Assembly: GCA_003612285.1 (NCBI GenBank)
Contig: RAYE01000016.1
Location: 26,705 to 90,704, forward strand
Reading direction: 5' to 3'
Length of the DNA: 64,000 bases
Source of the DNA: a bacterium D16-51
Lineage (GTDB): Bacteria; Bacillota; Clostridia; Lachnospirales; Lachnospiraceae
Positions within the stretch are counted from its first letter, which is position 1, and the number at the start of each line of letters is the position of its first letter. The position numbers were made by a program, and so were the translations under genes. Below, one piece after another: positions 1-9,392 of the stretch. The notes beneath the pieces are model-generated. The model ran no database searches. It saw only the letters and a program-made list of their open reading frames with translations, and was not told where the DNA came from.

Positions 1-1534
1 CTGTTACAAGCTTTGCCGCATCATCATATACAATTCCTCCTAAGCTTTCCTGCATCACCTGTTCAAAAATATAATTTGCTGACTCCAGCACGCTTCCCCT
101 GCTTCGGAAGTTCTTATGCAGATCAATTTTCTGGAACGGGCCTTTTCCCACGGTATAGCTTTGGTATTTTTCCAGAAAAAGCTCCGGCCGCGCCAGACGG
201 AACTTGTAGATACTCTGTTTTACATCCCCTACCATAAAAAGATATGGTTTTTTCTCTGGAGCACGGCAGAGGCTTGTAAGCAAAAGTTCCTGGATATAAT
301 TGCTGTCCTGGTATTCATCTGTCAAAATTTCTTCATAATATTCCTGCAGCTCCAAAGCCGTTTCACTTGGATGGACAGTCCCGTCCTCCTCCCTTTCTAC
401 AAGGATTTCCAATGCAAAATGCTCCATATCTGCAAAGTCTAGAATCCCTTCCTCCCTCTTCTTTTCAGCAAAAACGCGCCCAAACTCCAAAGTCAGGCTG
501 ACAAGCTCCCTGACAGCAGGCGCCATTGCCTGCATATCCAAAAGCATTTCTTCCGGGCATTGGAAAAAAAAGCGTTCCTTTAGCTTTTCCAACCCCTTTT
601 TTAGATAGGTTTCCCGTAAATTCTTTACAAACTCTTTCTTATCATTATTTACCTCTTTACTTCGAACTGCCTTTAACCTGGCAGGATTATAAGTTTCAAA
701 TACCCGGTAATATTCCTGATAACCCCCTGCTTTCTGCACTTCTTCTAAAAATGCAATATCAGACAAAACAGCATCCTCATACGCCTGCGGGCCATCCCCT
801 TCCCGGCATTTTTTCAAAGCCTCCTTTGCCATCAGCAGATATTCCCCAATACAGGCATCCAGATACTTTATAAGCCCTGCCATCCATTCCGTCTGCTCCA
901 TCTCTTCCAGAGTTTCAGCATGATAAAGCATGCTGCATCTTTCCAGCCATTCTTCCTTCCATGGATAACTCGCTGCAAGCCTGTCAAGAGAAAGTACCAT
1001 TTCCTCAATGGCATGGTCCGTCCTCCCCACAGAAAGCATATCTGTAAACTGCAAAAATCCATCCTTCCCCTGCTCCCGCGCTTCCTGATATTTTTGTTCC
1101 AGCAATTCCGCCAAAAGATCCTGTTTCATTATCTCCAAATCCGTTTCATCCCCAACCCGGAAAGAAGGATCCAAATGGATTACATGAAAATAATTTTTAA
1201 TCACCCACTGGCAAAAACTGTCTATCGTTGTAATCTGCGCTGTATGCAAAAGGCTCGCCTGCTTCTGTATATGCTGGTTTTCCGGCTCATCACGCAGTTT
1301 TTCCTCAAGCGCCTTCCCAATCCTTGACCGCATCTCTGCTGCCGCCGCTTTTGTAAACGTCACAACTAAAAGCTTGTCAATATCTTTCGGAGAATCCCCC
1401 TGTGTAATCTCTGTAATAATCCGCTCTACCAACACTGCTGTCTTTCCCGAACCTGCTGCCGCCGAAACCAGGATATTCCTGTCCCGCAGGTCAATCACCT
1501 GTTTCTGTTCCTCCGTCCATTCCGTTTTACCCAT
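1..1534 (-). CDS. addA: ATP-dependent helicase/nuclease subunit A, N-terminal part (cut by window edge)
   Basis: This is the 5' part of addA, read leftward and running off the left edge. AddA is the UvrD-like helicase and nuclease subunit of AddAB, which resects double-strand breaks for recombination. The ATG at 1532-1534 follows a GGAGGA Shine-Dalgarno sequence. The first residues read MGKTEWTEEQKQVIDLRDRN, followed by a Walker A loop SAAAGSGKTAVL and VTFTKAAAAEMRSRI. Further on are helicase motifs ADMEHFAL, LTDEYQDSNYIQ and MVGDVKQSIYKFRLARP (the QSIY/FR motif). About 511 codons are visible of a family length near 1,200. It lies 62 bp downstream of addB, the usual operon order. The nuclease domain is outside the window. 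Confidence 0.95.
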   Translation of the reverse strand, partial: MGKTEWTEEQKQVIDLRDRNILVSAAAGSGKTAVLVERIITEITQGDSPKDIDKLLVVTFTKAAAAEMRSRIGKALEEKLRDEPENQHIQKQASLLHTAQITTIDSFCQWVIKNYFHVIHLDPSFRVGDETDLEIMKQDLLAELLEQKYQEAREQGKDGFLQFTDMLSVGRTDHAIEEMVLSLDRLAASYPWKEEWLERCSMLYHAETLEEMEQTEWMAGLIKYLDACIGEYLLMAKEALKKCREGDGPQAYEDAVLSDIAFLEEVQKAGGYQEYYRVFETYNPARLKAVRSKEVNNDKKEFVKNLRETYLKKGLEKLKERFFFQCPEEMLLDMQAMAPAVRELVSLTLEFGRVFAEKKREEGILDFADMEHFALEILVEREEDGTVHPSETALELQEYYEEILTDEYQDSNYIQELLLTSLCRAPEKKPYLFMVGDVKQSIYKFRLARPELFLEKYQSYTVGKGPFQKIDLHKNFRSRGSVLESANYIFEQVMQESLGGIVYDDAAKLVT

Positions 1535-1596
1535 CCTGTTCCTCCTCTGTCTCCAGTGCCTTTCGTTTCGTTTTATATCATTAAAATGCCAGCATC

Positions 1597-4500
1597 TTAT
1601 TTCTCATTTTCTTGCCGTATCCGGTCCAAAACCTCGCTGTCGCCCAGCTTTTCAAGAATCCGATAAGAATTTCCTGCAATCCTCGTATCGAAACGGCAGA
1701 TACTGTGATAAGGGCAGTACCTGCAGGCCGTTTCATCTGTCTTATCCTGTTTCCGATAGGGATTCACTGCAATTGCGCCCTCCATTATCTCTCCTTGTAT
1801 CTGCTGCAGCTTTCTTTCCGTATAGTCCATCAAAACAGCAAAATCTTCAGTAGTCACCGTTTTGGAAGTCTTTTTTAACATACCTTCCTTATTTGTTGCA
1901 AAAGGCAGGATATCCGAAGACATATTCGCAGCAAGCCCTCCATCCCCTGTCTGAAATACAGAATCCAGGGAAGGCAGGACAGGGTCATCCTCATTTAGTA
2001 TACCGTCCATTTTTAGCCCTTTTAAAATTGTCTGTTCTACTGCCGCAGGTTCTGCTTTGCCTTCCACCATCGGGTCATCAATATTATAATAAAGCACCCC
2101 TGCCGGTATCACAATCTTCTTTTCCCTCTCTTTGCTGTCCTCTACCCCCGCTTTCAGGTAAATCATAAGCTGCATCTGCAAGCCATAGTATAAATCTGAC
2201 AGAGAAATAGACTCTTTCCCCGTCTTATAATCTACAACTTTAAGATAAACTCCATCCCCTTTCTCCATCTTGTCAATCCTGTCAATCCTTCCAATCAGAC
2301 GGAATTTATTCTCCTCATCCTCCATATCCTGTACAATATTTTCACCCGTCACCCCATGCAGGATTTCAAAAGAAATCTCACTGTCAACCGTTTTAAAAAG
2401 CCCCCGTTCCATCTGCTTTGTAATTGCCCAGACACTCCGCGCAAGAAGCCTTCTAAGCCTGGTAATCAAATATGTATCACGTTCCGTGCTATAAAGAAGC
2501 CCATCCTTATACCGCCCGGCAGCTTCTTTTATACATTTATCTGCACGCACCTGCTGTTCCTTTTCGCTTACATCCTGCCAGTTTTTACTTTCCCGTATTA
2601 AATCCTTTGTATATAGTTCCAAAGCTTCATGGACAATATTCCCGATATCAAAAAAAGCCACCTCATGCTCTGCCCTTTCTTTTAAATGAAGCCCATACCG
2701 CATAAAATAAGAAAAAGCACAAGCCGCATACCGCTCGAACTGTGATGTACTTCCTGTCAGGATTTCATGGTATAAAGCTTTTACAGCCGCCTTTGAAAGT
2801 TCCGTCTTCTGTTCCCTGTAAAAAGCGGCTCCAATCAGGTTTTCCAACACCATTCTGCGCTTTTCATCTGATTTATAGAAACAAAATATCTCCTGCCATT
2901 TCGTTTTACTGTAATCCTTATTCCGAAGCCCCTGTATTAAATAATCCTTTCCAAAATTATTTCCCAGAAAATGACTGTCATCCTGCCGCCTTTCTTCTGC
3001 CTCAATAGAAAGTTTTGGAAAAATCTTCTGAATCCTTTCTATAATATAAGCCGGATTCTGCTGTTTCCCATCATTTCCCGTCTCACAATATGTCAGGTAT
3101 AAATGCCTGGAAGGCTTTGTCAGACTCAGGTAAAGATAAAACTGCGCCGTATATACATTTTCCCGTACCGTCGGGGCAAGTTCAAACTCCTGCTTTGTCA
3201 AAAACATTCTCTCCGAATCTGATATCACGCCTCCATGCCCCCCAGTATTCGGGATATTCCCATCATTCATCCCAAGGAAAAAAAGGTACTTCACATCTGC
3301 AAGCCTGCTTCGATCCATATCGCCAATCACCACCTGGTCTACCCCCGGTGGAATCAGCCCAATCCTCGCCTCACAAAATCCAGTATCCAGAATTTCTTTA
3401 AACTCCTTTAAGTTCATTTCTTCTGAACCAAGAAGCTCCACCAGGCGCTCTAACACCTCCAGGACAATTCCATAAACCTGGCTGTATTCCCTGGCCAGTG
3501 CAAGTTCATTTTCTTCCTGGAACCGCTTTACCCATTTCTGGATTTCCAGAAAATACTGCTGCCGTTCCATCCACTTACAAAGCTCTGAGGCAAAAACAGT
3601 AACTGTATGTTTCCCCTTCCCAACTGCCTCATAAAATTCCCCAAGCTGTTCCACAGTCTCTAAGCGGATGGTATCAATCAAAAGTTCTGCCCTCTCTAAA
3701 ACCTCCTTCGGAGCACGATAATACACCCTGCTGCAATCCCATACCTCAAGCCACTTATTATACCCTCTGATTCCCGTTGCACGCAAAAAGTTGTCCAGAA
3801 GTTCCACCTGTTCCTCCTCTGCCTTGCTAAAAAGGCATTTATGGTAAGACAGCACTTTTTCCGCCTGAAAATTACTTAAAAAAACCTCCAAAACAAAATC
3901 CAGCATTTCCACAAAAGGATTTGCAAAAATACTCTTTTTCTGGTCTACAAAACAGGGAATTCCCGCCTGTTCAAAAATCTCCCCGGCAAGCGTCCCATAA
4001 ACCTCCAAATCCCCTGTTACTACAGCAATATCCCTGTAACGGCATGTCCCATGAAGCAAAATACTGCGTATTTTCTCTGCCGCAAAAGCAGCTTCCGCTT
4101 CCGGCTGCTTCAATACATGAATTGATATATCTTCTGTCTCTTTTTCATATGGCAAAACCGGATAGCGGAACAGGCTTTGTTCCAATGCCTCAATCCCTGG
4201 TGCATCCCCAAAACGGGTTTCCTCCCTCTTTTTTCCCGTCCAGATTTCAGGGCATACTTCCGTCCTTGTTTCCTGCGCAATCTTACGCATACGGTAAATT
4301 GTTTTTTGGCTCATATAAAAAAGGCCATGCTTTTCCCCAACCTTTACAACCGATTCCCTTATATCCATAGTTACAGACAAATAAATTTTTCTTGCCGTGC
4401 AAAGAAGCTGCCTTATAAACTGGTACTGTGTCGGCGTAAACCCTGTAAAACCATCCAGGCAGACAATGCTATTGCGTAAAATAGAAGATTCCTGCGCCAC

Positions 4501-5058
4501 CTTTGCAAGCACCGTAAGAATTTCTTCTGAAGTAATATAATGCTTATGCAAATACTCCGTAAACCCTTTATAAATAACTTTAATGTCAGAAAGCTTCCTT
4601 GACAGCGCCGTATGCTTTTCAGACGCACGGATCATTTCCTCTATCGTTTCTTCCTCTGCGCCATACTGCAATAATTCCGACAAAAAAGATTTAATTTCCT
4701 GCACATACCCTTTTTTATATATATTTTTCCCGAAATACTCCAGCTCACTTTCCAGATTATTCAAGACCTTTTTTAAAATCATTGTCTTTCCCATATCATC
4801 TAAAACCGGAAGGTTATTCGCCCCTGTTTCAGCAAAAACACGGAAAGCAAGACGGAGAAAACTCTGCACATCAATATTTAAAATTCCCTTTGCCTCACTC
4901 ATGCAGATAAGCTCCTTCTGTGTCTGCATCGTAAACTGCTCCGGCACTATAAAAATATACTGGCGGTCTGGAAACAGTTTTGCCTCCTCTGTCACCAGAT
5001 GCTGCAAATAATATGTTTTACCCCTTCCAGAACCGCCAAGGACAAATTGTAATGACAT
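1597..5058 (-). CDS. addB: ATP-dependent helicase/nuclease subunit B
   Basis: AddB partners AddA in the cytoplasmic helicase-nuclease that processes broken DNA ends. The protein has 1,153 residues from the ATG at 5056-5058, chosen because GGAGG lies a few bases upstream; in-frame ATGs up to 5085 lack such a site. A Walker A loop, GGSGRGKT, sits at residues 8-15. Near the C-terminus are the nuclease signatures GRIDRIDK and VVDYKTGK. The iron-sulfur cysteines are visible as CRYCPYHSIC (about 1112-1121), plus an earlier Cys in RYAACAFSYF. Length and motifs fit Firmicutes AddB. It is co-directional with addA and probably cotranscribed. The call is secure. Confidence 0.96.
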   Translation of the reverse strand: MSLQFVLGGSGRGKTYYLQHLVTEEAKLFPDRQYIFIVPEQFTMQTQKELICMSEAKGILNIDVQSFLRLAFRVFAETGANNLPVLDDMGKTMILKKVLNNLESELEYFGKNIYKKGYVQEIKSFLSELLQYGAEEETIEEMIRASEKHTALSRKLSDIKVIYKGFTEYLHKHYITSEEILTVLAKVAQESSILRNSIVCLDGFTGFTPTQYQFIRQLLCTARKIYLSVTMDIRESVVKVGEKHGLFYMSQKTIYRMRKIAQETRTEVCPEIWTGKKREETRFGDAPGIEALEQSLFRYPVLPYEKETEDISIHVLKQPEAEAAFAAEKIRSILLHGTCRYRDIAVVTGDLEVYGTLAGEIFEQAGIPCFVDQKKSIFANPFVEMLDFVLEVFLSNFQAEKVLSYHKCLFSKAEEEQVELLDNFLRATGIRGYNKWLEVWDCSRVYYRAPKEVLERAELLIDTIRLETVEQLGEFYEAVGKGKHTVTVFASELCKWMERQQYFLEIQKWVKRFQEENELALAREYSQVYGIVLEVLERLVELLGSEEMNLKEFKEILDTGFCEARIGLIPPGVDQVVIGDMDRSRLADVKYLFFLGMNDGNIPNTGGHGGVISDSERMFLTKQEFELAPTVRENVYTAQFYLYLSLTKPSRHLYLTYCETGNDGKQQNPAYIIERIQKIFPKLSIEAEERRQDDSHFLGNNFGKDYLIQGLRNKDYSKTKWQEIFCFYKSDEKRRMVLENLIGAAFYREQKTELSKAAVKALYHEILTGSTSQFERYAACAFSYFMRYGLHLKERAEHEVAFFDIGNIVHEALELYTKDLIRESKNWQDVSEKEQQVRADKCIKEAAGRYKDGLLYSTERDTYLITRLRRLLARSVWAITKQMERGLFKTVDSEISFEILHGVTGENIVQDMEDEENKFRLIGRIDRIDKMEKGDGVYLKVVDYKTGKESISLSDLYYGLQMQLMIYLKAGVEDSKEREKKIVIPAGVLYYNIDDPMVEGKAEPAAVEQTILKGLKMDGILNEDDPVLPSLDSVFQTGDGGLAANMSSDILPFATNKEGMLKKTSKTVTTEDFAVLMDYTERKLQQIQGEIMEGAIAVNPYRKQDKTDETACRYCPYHSICRFDTRIAGNSYRILEKLGDSEVLDRIRQENEK

Positions 5059-5092
5059 AGATTCCTCCATTCCGTACTTTTTCAATATGTAT

Positions 5093-5548
5093 TTACGGGG
5101 CTGAAACCCTGTGCTCCTGCATCATTGTGCTTACTGCTTCAACAATCAGTTTTTCCGTATATTGTGATTCCTCTGATAATGCAATTTCCTCCACAGAATT
5201 TCCTGCGGCAAGCTGTTTCGATATCTTTTCCACAGTCGGTTCCATCAGTGGATACATCGCAGACACACTCTCATCCAAATTTACTAATTCCACTGATTTT
5301 ACACTTTCTTCATCCAGCGCAAGCTGGATATTTACAGCCGCATCCCCGATTTTAATTTCTTTTGTATAAACACCTGCCTGGTATACCTGTTCCGCACTCC
5401 CTGGTACAGAAGCAGATTCCTTTTTCCCACCCTTCCCCGGCCAGAACATAATAAAAAGCAGTATAAGCAATATAATGCCAAGGCCGACAAAAATTGCGGT
5501 ATAAATCAATTCTTTCATCTGTAGGATAACAATTCTGGTTCTTGACAT
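5093..5548 (-). CDS. Membrane-anchored protein with a possible degenerate FMN-binding-like domain
   Basis: The 151-residue product has one hydrophobic segment near residues 13-33 (LIYTAIFVGLGIILLILLFI), then a basic GKGGKKE linker and an extracytoplasmic domain of about 110 residues. That domain has alternating strands (VYTKEIKIGDAAVNIQLALD, VKSVELVNLD) and a terminal helix EKLIVEAVSTMM. The layout resembles FMN_bind domains, but the SGAT-type threonine motif is not visible, so flavin attachment cannot be claimed. The ATG at 5546-5548 is preferred to an upstream in-frame start because GGAGG precedes it. It lies 34 bp upstream of addB and may be in the same transcript. The function is unknown. 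Confidence 0.75.
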   Translation of the reverse strand: MSRTRIVILQMKELIYTAIFVGLGIILLILLFIMFWPGKGGKKESASVPGSAEQVYQAGVYTKEIKIGDAAVNIQLALDEESVKSVELVNLDESVSAMYPLMEPTVEKISKQLAAGNSVEEIALSEESQYTEKLIVEAVSTMMQEHRVSAP

Positions 5549-5566
5549 GGCTACCTCCATCTTAGG

Positions 5567-5590
5567 AACTGCTGCAAATAATTGCAGGCA
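5567..5590. repeat. Small leader stem-loop repeat, copy A
   Basis: AACTGCTGCAAATAATTGCA followed by GGCA forms a short stem-loop about 20 bases upstream of the start of the membrane-anchored gene. Near-identical elements lie at 14067-14102 and 17498-17523, each just before a start codon. Between this and the DUF624 gene (5591-5832) I see only AT-rich sequence and a weak hairpin near 5790-5812. Confidence 0.5.
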
Positions 5591-5832
5591 ATCCCCCACT
5601 TTTCCGTCATTAACTTGTTACACTTACAGCCTCCCGAATAACTGCCAACTGTAAATGTAACCCTCTTATTACCATTATATTATCCTGCCCAAAATCTTAT
5701 GACACCCAAATTATCTATTATACAGCGATTTTCTATCACACAAGATGGCAAAGCTTCCTATAAGTTAAAAAAGAATGCAAAGCAATTCCAGACGTAATTC
5801 TCCACGTCCGAAAAACACTTTACATTCCTTCC

Positions 5833-6561
5833 TTAATCTTCATCAGAAGAATTCTCCCTCGCCTCATTTTCATTTTCTATCAAACGGAACGCCTGTATTG
5901 CAAACCCACTGATTGCAAGCATAATACTTGCCGGGCCAATTAATATCCCCAAAAACTGTGTTACAAAATTCCATGTAAAAAGAGCGAGCAGCGCCACCAG
6001 CACCAAAATCAAAAAAATTGTTTTTACAAAGAATTTAATTGTAATAGAATAAGAATTTCGCAGCGTATTAATAATTGAGTTTTCATACCGTGCCTGCAGG
6101 GGAAATGCATAAATCAGGTGTAGAAACGCCATAATCCCGGCAACAATCCCAAGAATAAGGTACAATGTGCTGCTTCTGCCTAATGTTTCTGCTGCATGGT
6201 AAAACTGGAAATCAAGCCAGATTGCATAAACTGCTATTAATGCAATAATGCCAATCACCATTCCCTTTTTAAAATTCTCACGGTACGCCGTAATAAATTC
6301 ATTTCCAATATAGCCTTCCTGCTCGTCTACCATCCGCAATGTAATCGAAAAAACTGCTGTTGTAGCCGGCCCAATAAAAACCAACGGGATAAAGCTCAAA
6401 TAACGATATGCCCCCAGGCCATTCTTTGCAAGAAAAAACTCAACTAAAAACATTGCAATCGGCCCGCCTGCCAGCAGCCACATAAAATTCAATTTCAGCA
6501 TATCAAACAAACGTGACATAAATTTATATAACGGACTTTCCAAACTAAAAAAACTACTCAT
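5833..6561 (-). CDS. DUF624/YesL-like membrane protein
   Basis: This is a 242-residue polytopic membrane protein of the DUF624 (YesL) type. Family hallmarks include FFSLESPLYKFMSRLFDMLKLNFMWLLAGGP at the start, split here only by its own sequence order, and the TTAVFSITLRMVDEQEGYI motif near residue 75. Five or six hydrophobic segments follow, with an acidic tail. The ATG at 6559-6561 is used because GAGG lies upstream. YesL-like genes commonly accompany LplABC-type oligosaccharide transporters and YesMN regulators, as here. A role as accessory or regulatory membrane factor for that transporter is inferred from context, not from mechanism. Confidence 0.82.
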   Translation of the reverse strand: MSSFFSLESPLYKFMSRLFDMLKLNFMWLLAGGPIAMFLVEFFLAKNGLGAYRYLSFIPLVFIGPATTAVFSITLRMVDEQEGYIGNEFITAYRENFKKGMVIGIIALIAVYAIWLDFQFYHAAETLGRSSTLYLILGIVAGIMAFLHLIYAFPLQARYENSIINTLRNSYSITIKFFVKTIFLILVLVALLALFTWNFVTQFLGILIGPASIMLAISGFAIQAFRLIENENEARENSSDED

Positions 6562-6611
6562 ATTATTCCTCATTTCTGTCTTGTTAGTGTACTGGTATAC
6601 CACTAAGCTAA

Positions 6612-6650
6612 AATAGGACTGTTCCAGACAGAAACAGCCCTATTATTTTA
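6612..6650 (-). terminator. Hairpin downstream of the solute-binding protein gene
   Basis: AATAGGACTGTT pairs with AACAGCCCTATT across a 9-base loop. On the minus strand a short T-rich stretch follows. It lies between the solute-binding protein gene and the DUF624 gene and probably reduces read-through rather than isolating them. Confidence 0.6.
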
Positions 6651-6680
6651 TAAATACATACCTACTTCTCCAAATACTGA

Positions 6681-8390
6681 TTACTGCTGAAGTGCATCTT
6701 CTAAGCTCTTACGTCTGGAAGCCTCATTCTTAGACCAGCTTACACACTCATCATAACCATAGCTCTTACATTTCTTAATCATGTCATTGACAATTTTTTC
6801 ATATTCCTTATCAGAATCCGCATAGATTGCCCTCCAGGAACCATTCTTAACTTCATCTGTTACCTGTGACCATGTTGTCTTAAACTCCTGCTCTTTCGGT
6901 GATTGTGCAAAAGATGTACCAGGCGCTACAACAAACTCCTTTGAATTTTCCATATATTCATTGATATTTCTAGCGCCTGTCTTATCACGCCAATCTGCTT
7001 CAATATCACTCTTAGGCTCTGTAAGGTTGCTCTTCCAGTTATCAGCATTGTAAGTTTCCCCATTTGATTCAGGGTTAGAAGCATCTGCAGACCATGTAGT
7101 ATTTACAATCTGAAGAGTTCCATCCTGGAAACTTCCCTTATAAGGTTCACCCATCTTTGTATTCTTATTCTTATTGCAGGCCTCTCCTAACTCTGTAAAG
7201 TAAGTATTGCCTTCATCATCATAATCCCATGTTACACCCTTAGGACCATGATCCATTGTCAGACGGCCTTCCGGAGTACAGAAATAGTTGATAACTTCCA
7301 TACAAAGCTCAGGATATTCACACTTTGCACCAATCGTCCAGACACGGTCGCCGCCGGCTGTATTCATACCATATACAATTGGTGTAGCCTCTTTCGGCTT
7401 CATTGGGAACATTCCCTTGCCTTCCTTTGTGTGGGCCGGCTTATTATAAGCAATATAGCCTGAATAGTTAAAGATGGAGAACATTGTACCGCCATTCTGT
7501 ACTTTTTCAATCATTTTATCATATGTCTGCGTCATAGAGTCAGGGTCTAACAGGCCATCCTGATGCAGGTTATTAAAGAACTTCAGCATTGTAAGGTATG
7601 GACCGTCTTTTTCCAGAGCGTCATGATATGTCCCTGTATTTGAATCATAGAGCCCAAGCCCCAGTTCATCATACCCATAATAAGCAGTTGCCATTGCCTT
7701 TACATACATAACCATAGCGTCATCCCACTCTGTCCAAAGTGAAATTGCATAGGTCTTATTGCCAGAATCATCCTTCGGGCAAAGCTTAACCATATCTTTT
7801 AAAAGCTGCTCATAATCCTCAAGATTATTTACTTCCGGATAGCCCAGTTCCTTATACAAATCCCAACGGATATCCCAGGTATAGAAAAAGGCTTCATGGT
7901 CTGCACTGGAAGTTGCCACATTATGTCCAAATCCATATAAAGTATCTCTTTCCCCATCCGTAAGGGTAGAAGTCAGCTCCTGGTTCTTCTTTAAAGCATC
8001 CTTCATATTTTCCTTAATATATGGACCAAACTCCCCTACAAGGTCATCCTCATTCCAGTCATAAAGAAGCTCATTCTTTACAGCGTCAGGATATTTATCA
8101 TTATCCTTTGCCCAGACAACAATATCACCTAAATCGCCGCTCTCCATACGTGTCTCGTACACACCGGAACCTTCTGGGATAATATTAAGCTTCACCTTAA
8201 ACTTATCCTCCAGGATATCGGCAATCCACCCGGTCTGCAAACCAGAATAGTTAGCAAGCTGGCTGTAAACATCAAGCGTAATCACTTCATCCTTCTTAGA
8301 ACCGCAGCCTGCCAGCACGGCAGTAGAGCCTACAACCATACTGGAAGCAAGAAGCATTGACATTAATTTTTTTGAAATATTTTTGCGCAT
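6681..8390 (-). CDS. ABC transporter extracellular solute-binding lipoprotein (LipO-like)
   Basis: This 569-residue lipoprotein is the substrate receptor of a carbohydrate ABC importer. It starts with a basic signal peptide and a lipobox LAGC, with the acylated cysteine at residue 29. The mature protein has the layout of the large family 1 receptors found with LplB/LplC permeases: strand-rich N-terminal lobe, WDIRWDLYKELGYPEVNNLEDYEQLLKDM split among its early helices, and conserved Trp/Tyr in the putative ligand cleft. Two permease genes lie directly upstream in the same operon. No ATPase gene is present, so energy probably comes from a shared MsmX-type ATPase elsewhere. The likely ligand is an oligosaccharide, but the sequence does not say which. 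Confidence 0.9.
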   Translation of the reverse strand: MRKNISKKLMSMLLASSMVVGSTAVLAGCGSKKDEVITLDVYSQLANYSGLQTGWIADILEDKFKVKLNIIPEGSGVYETRMESGDLGDIVVWAKDNDKYPDAVKNELLYDWNEDDLVGEFGPYIKENMKDALKKNQELTSTLTDGERDTLYGFGHNVATSSADHEAFFYTWDIRWDLYKELGYPEVNNLEDYEQLLKDMVKLCPKDDSGNKTYAISLWTEWDDAMVMYVKAMATAYYGYDELGLGLYDSNTGTYHDALEKDGPYLTMLKFFNNLHQDGLLDPDSMTQTYDKMIEKVQNGGTMFSIFNYSGYIAYNKPAHTKEGKGMFPMKPKEATPIVYGMNTAGGDRVWTIGAKCEYPELCMEVINYFCTPEGRLTMDHGPKGVTWDYDDEGNTYFTELGEACNKNKNTKMGEPYKGSFQDGTLQIVNTTWSADASNPESNGETYNADNWKSNLTEPKSDIEADWRDKTGARNINEYMENSKEFVVAPGTSFAQSPKEQEFKTTWSQVTDEVKNGSWRAIYADSDKEYEKIVNDMIKKCKSYGYDECVSWSKNEASRRKSLEDALQQ

Positions 8391-8413
8391 TCTATCTCCT
8401 CCTTATATTTTAA

Positions 8414-9379
8414 TTAACCCTTAACAGCTCCTAACATAATACCTTTTTCAAAATACCTCTGCATAAATGGATATACACAGAAAATTGGAATAATCGTAAC
8501 CATGGAAATTGTATACTTAATTACCTTACTGTTCAACGCCTGCTCCAACGCCTGCTGCGCCTGCGTACCACCCTGGTTCATCAATGTTCCCAGGTTAGAA
8601 GCAACATTCAGGTAGTTGTACAATCTGTGCTGCAATGTAAACATTGCCTCATTGCCCTGCATGTAAAGCAGGGAATCCTGGAAGGAGTTCCAATGCCCTA
8701 CCGCGCCAAAGATGGCAACTGTTGCAAGAATTGGTTTACTAAGAGGCAAAATCAGTTTCCTAAACACCACCATATACGAAGCGCCGTCTATAAAAGCGCT
8801 TTCCTCCAGCTCTGCCGGTATTGACTCAATATATGTCTTAACCAAAATAATATTGTATGGAGCTACAATACCTGGAAGGATATATACCAGATAGTTACCA
8901 GTCAGTCCAAGCAAATCCATGTTCAAATAAGTAGGAATCAAACCTGCATTAAAATACATTGTAATAACAAGGAAGCGGTACCAGAAACTTCTGTGCCACA
9001 TCTCCTGCTTTGTTACAAGATAACCTACAAAAGCAGAAGCAAGCACCATCAATACTGTACCAATTACTGTTCTGGAAAGGGAAACCAAGAAAGATGTCCC
9101 CAAATCGCCAACCTCCCTCAGCGCAAGGTAGTTATCAATATTAAATCCCCTAGGATAAAAGTTTACCAATCCTTTCCTTACCAGTTCATTATCTGATACT
9201 GTGTTGATAAACAGATAATAGAACGGGAAAATACAGGAAAGAGTAAATATTGTAAAGAACAAATAGTTAAAAACATTAAACACAATGTCAACCGGCGTTG
9301 TACGGTACATTTTCTTATGTTTTTTATAATATTCTTTTTCTTTCTTTTCATCAAGCTTTTCTTGTGCTGTCTTTGCCAT
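8414..9379 (-). CDS. Carbohydrate ABC transporter permease (LplC/YtcP-like)
   Basis: The 321-residue product is one of the two membrane subunits of the importer. Six transmembrane segments are visible, beginning with YLFFTIFTLSCIFPFYYLFI. The cytoplasmic EAA loop reads ELEESAFIDGASYMVVFRKL, which docks on the ATPase. The C-terminal segment IFCVYPFMQRYFEKGIMLGA is typical of LplC/YtcP permeases. The first 30 residues are unusually lysine-rich (AQEKLDEKKEKEYYKKHKK). The start has GGAGG at good spacing. It is 13 bp from the upstream permease gene and 23 bp from the receptor gene, so the three form one transcript. Confidence 0.93.
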   Translation of the reverse strand: MAKTAQEKLDEKKEKEYYKKHKKMYRTTPVDIVFNVFNYLFFTIFTLSCIFPFYYLFINTVSDNELVRKGLVNFYPRGFNIDNYLALREVGDLGTSFLVSLSRTVIGTVLMVLASAFVGYLVTKQEMWHRSFWYRFLVITMYFNAGLIPTYLNMDLLGLTGNYLVYILPGIVAPYNIILVKTYIESIPAELEESAFIDGASYMVVFRKLILPLSKPILATVAIFGAVGHWNSFQDSLLYMQGNEAMFTLQHRLYNYLNVASNLGTLMNQGGTQAQQALEQALNSKVIKYTISMVTIIPIFCVYPFMQRYFEKGIMLGAVKG

Positions 9380-9392
9380 GTATATTCACCTC

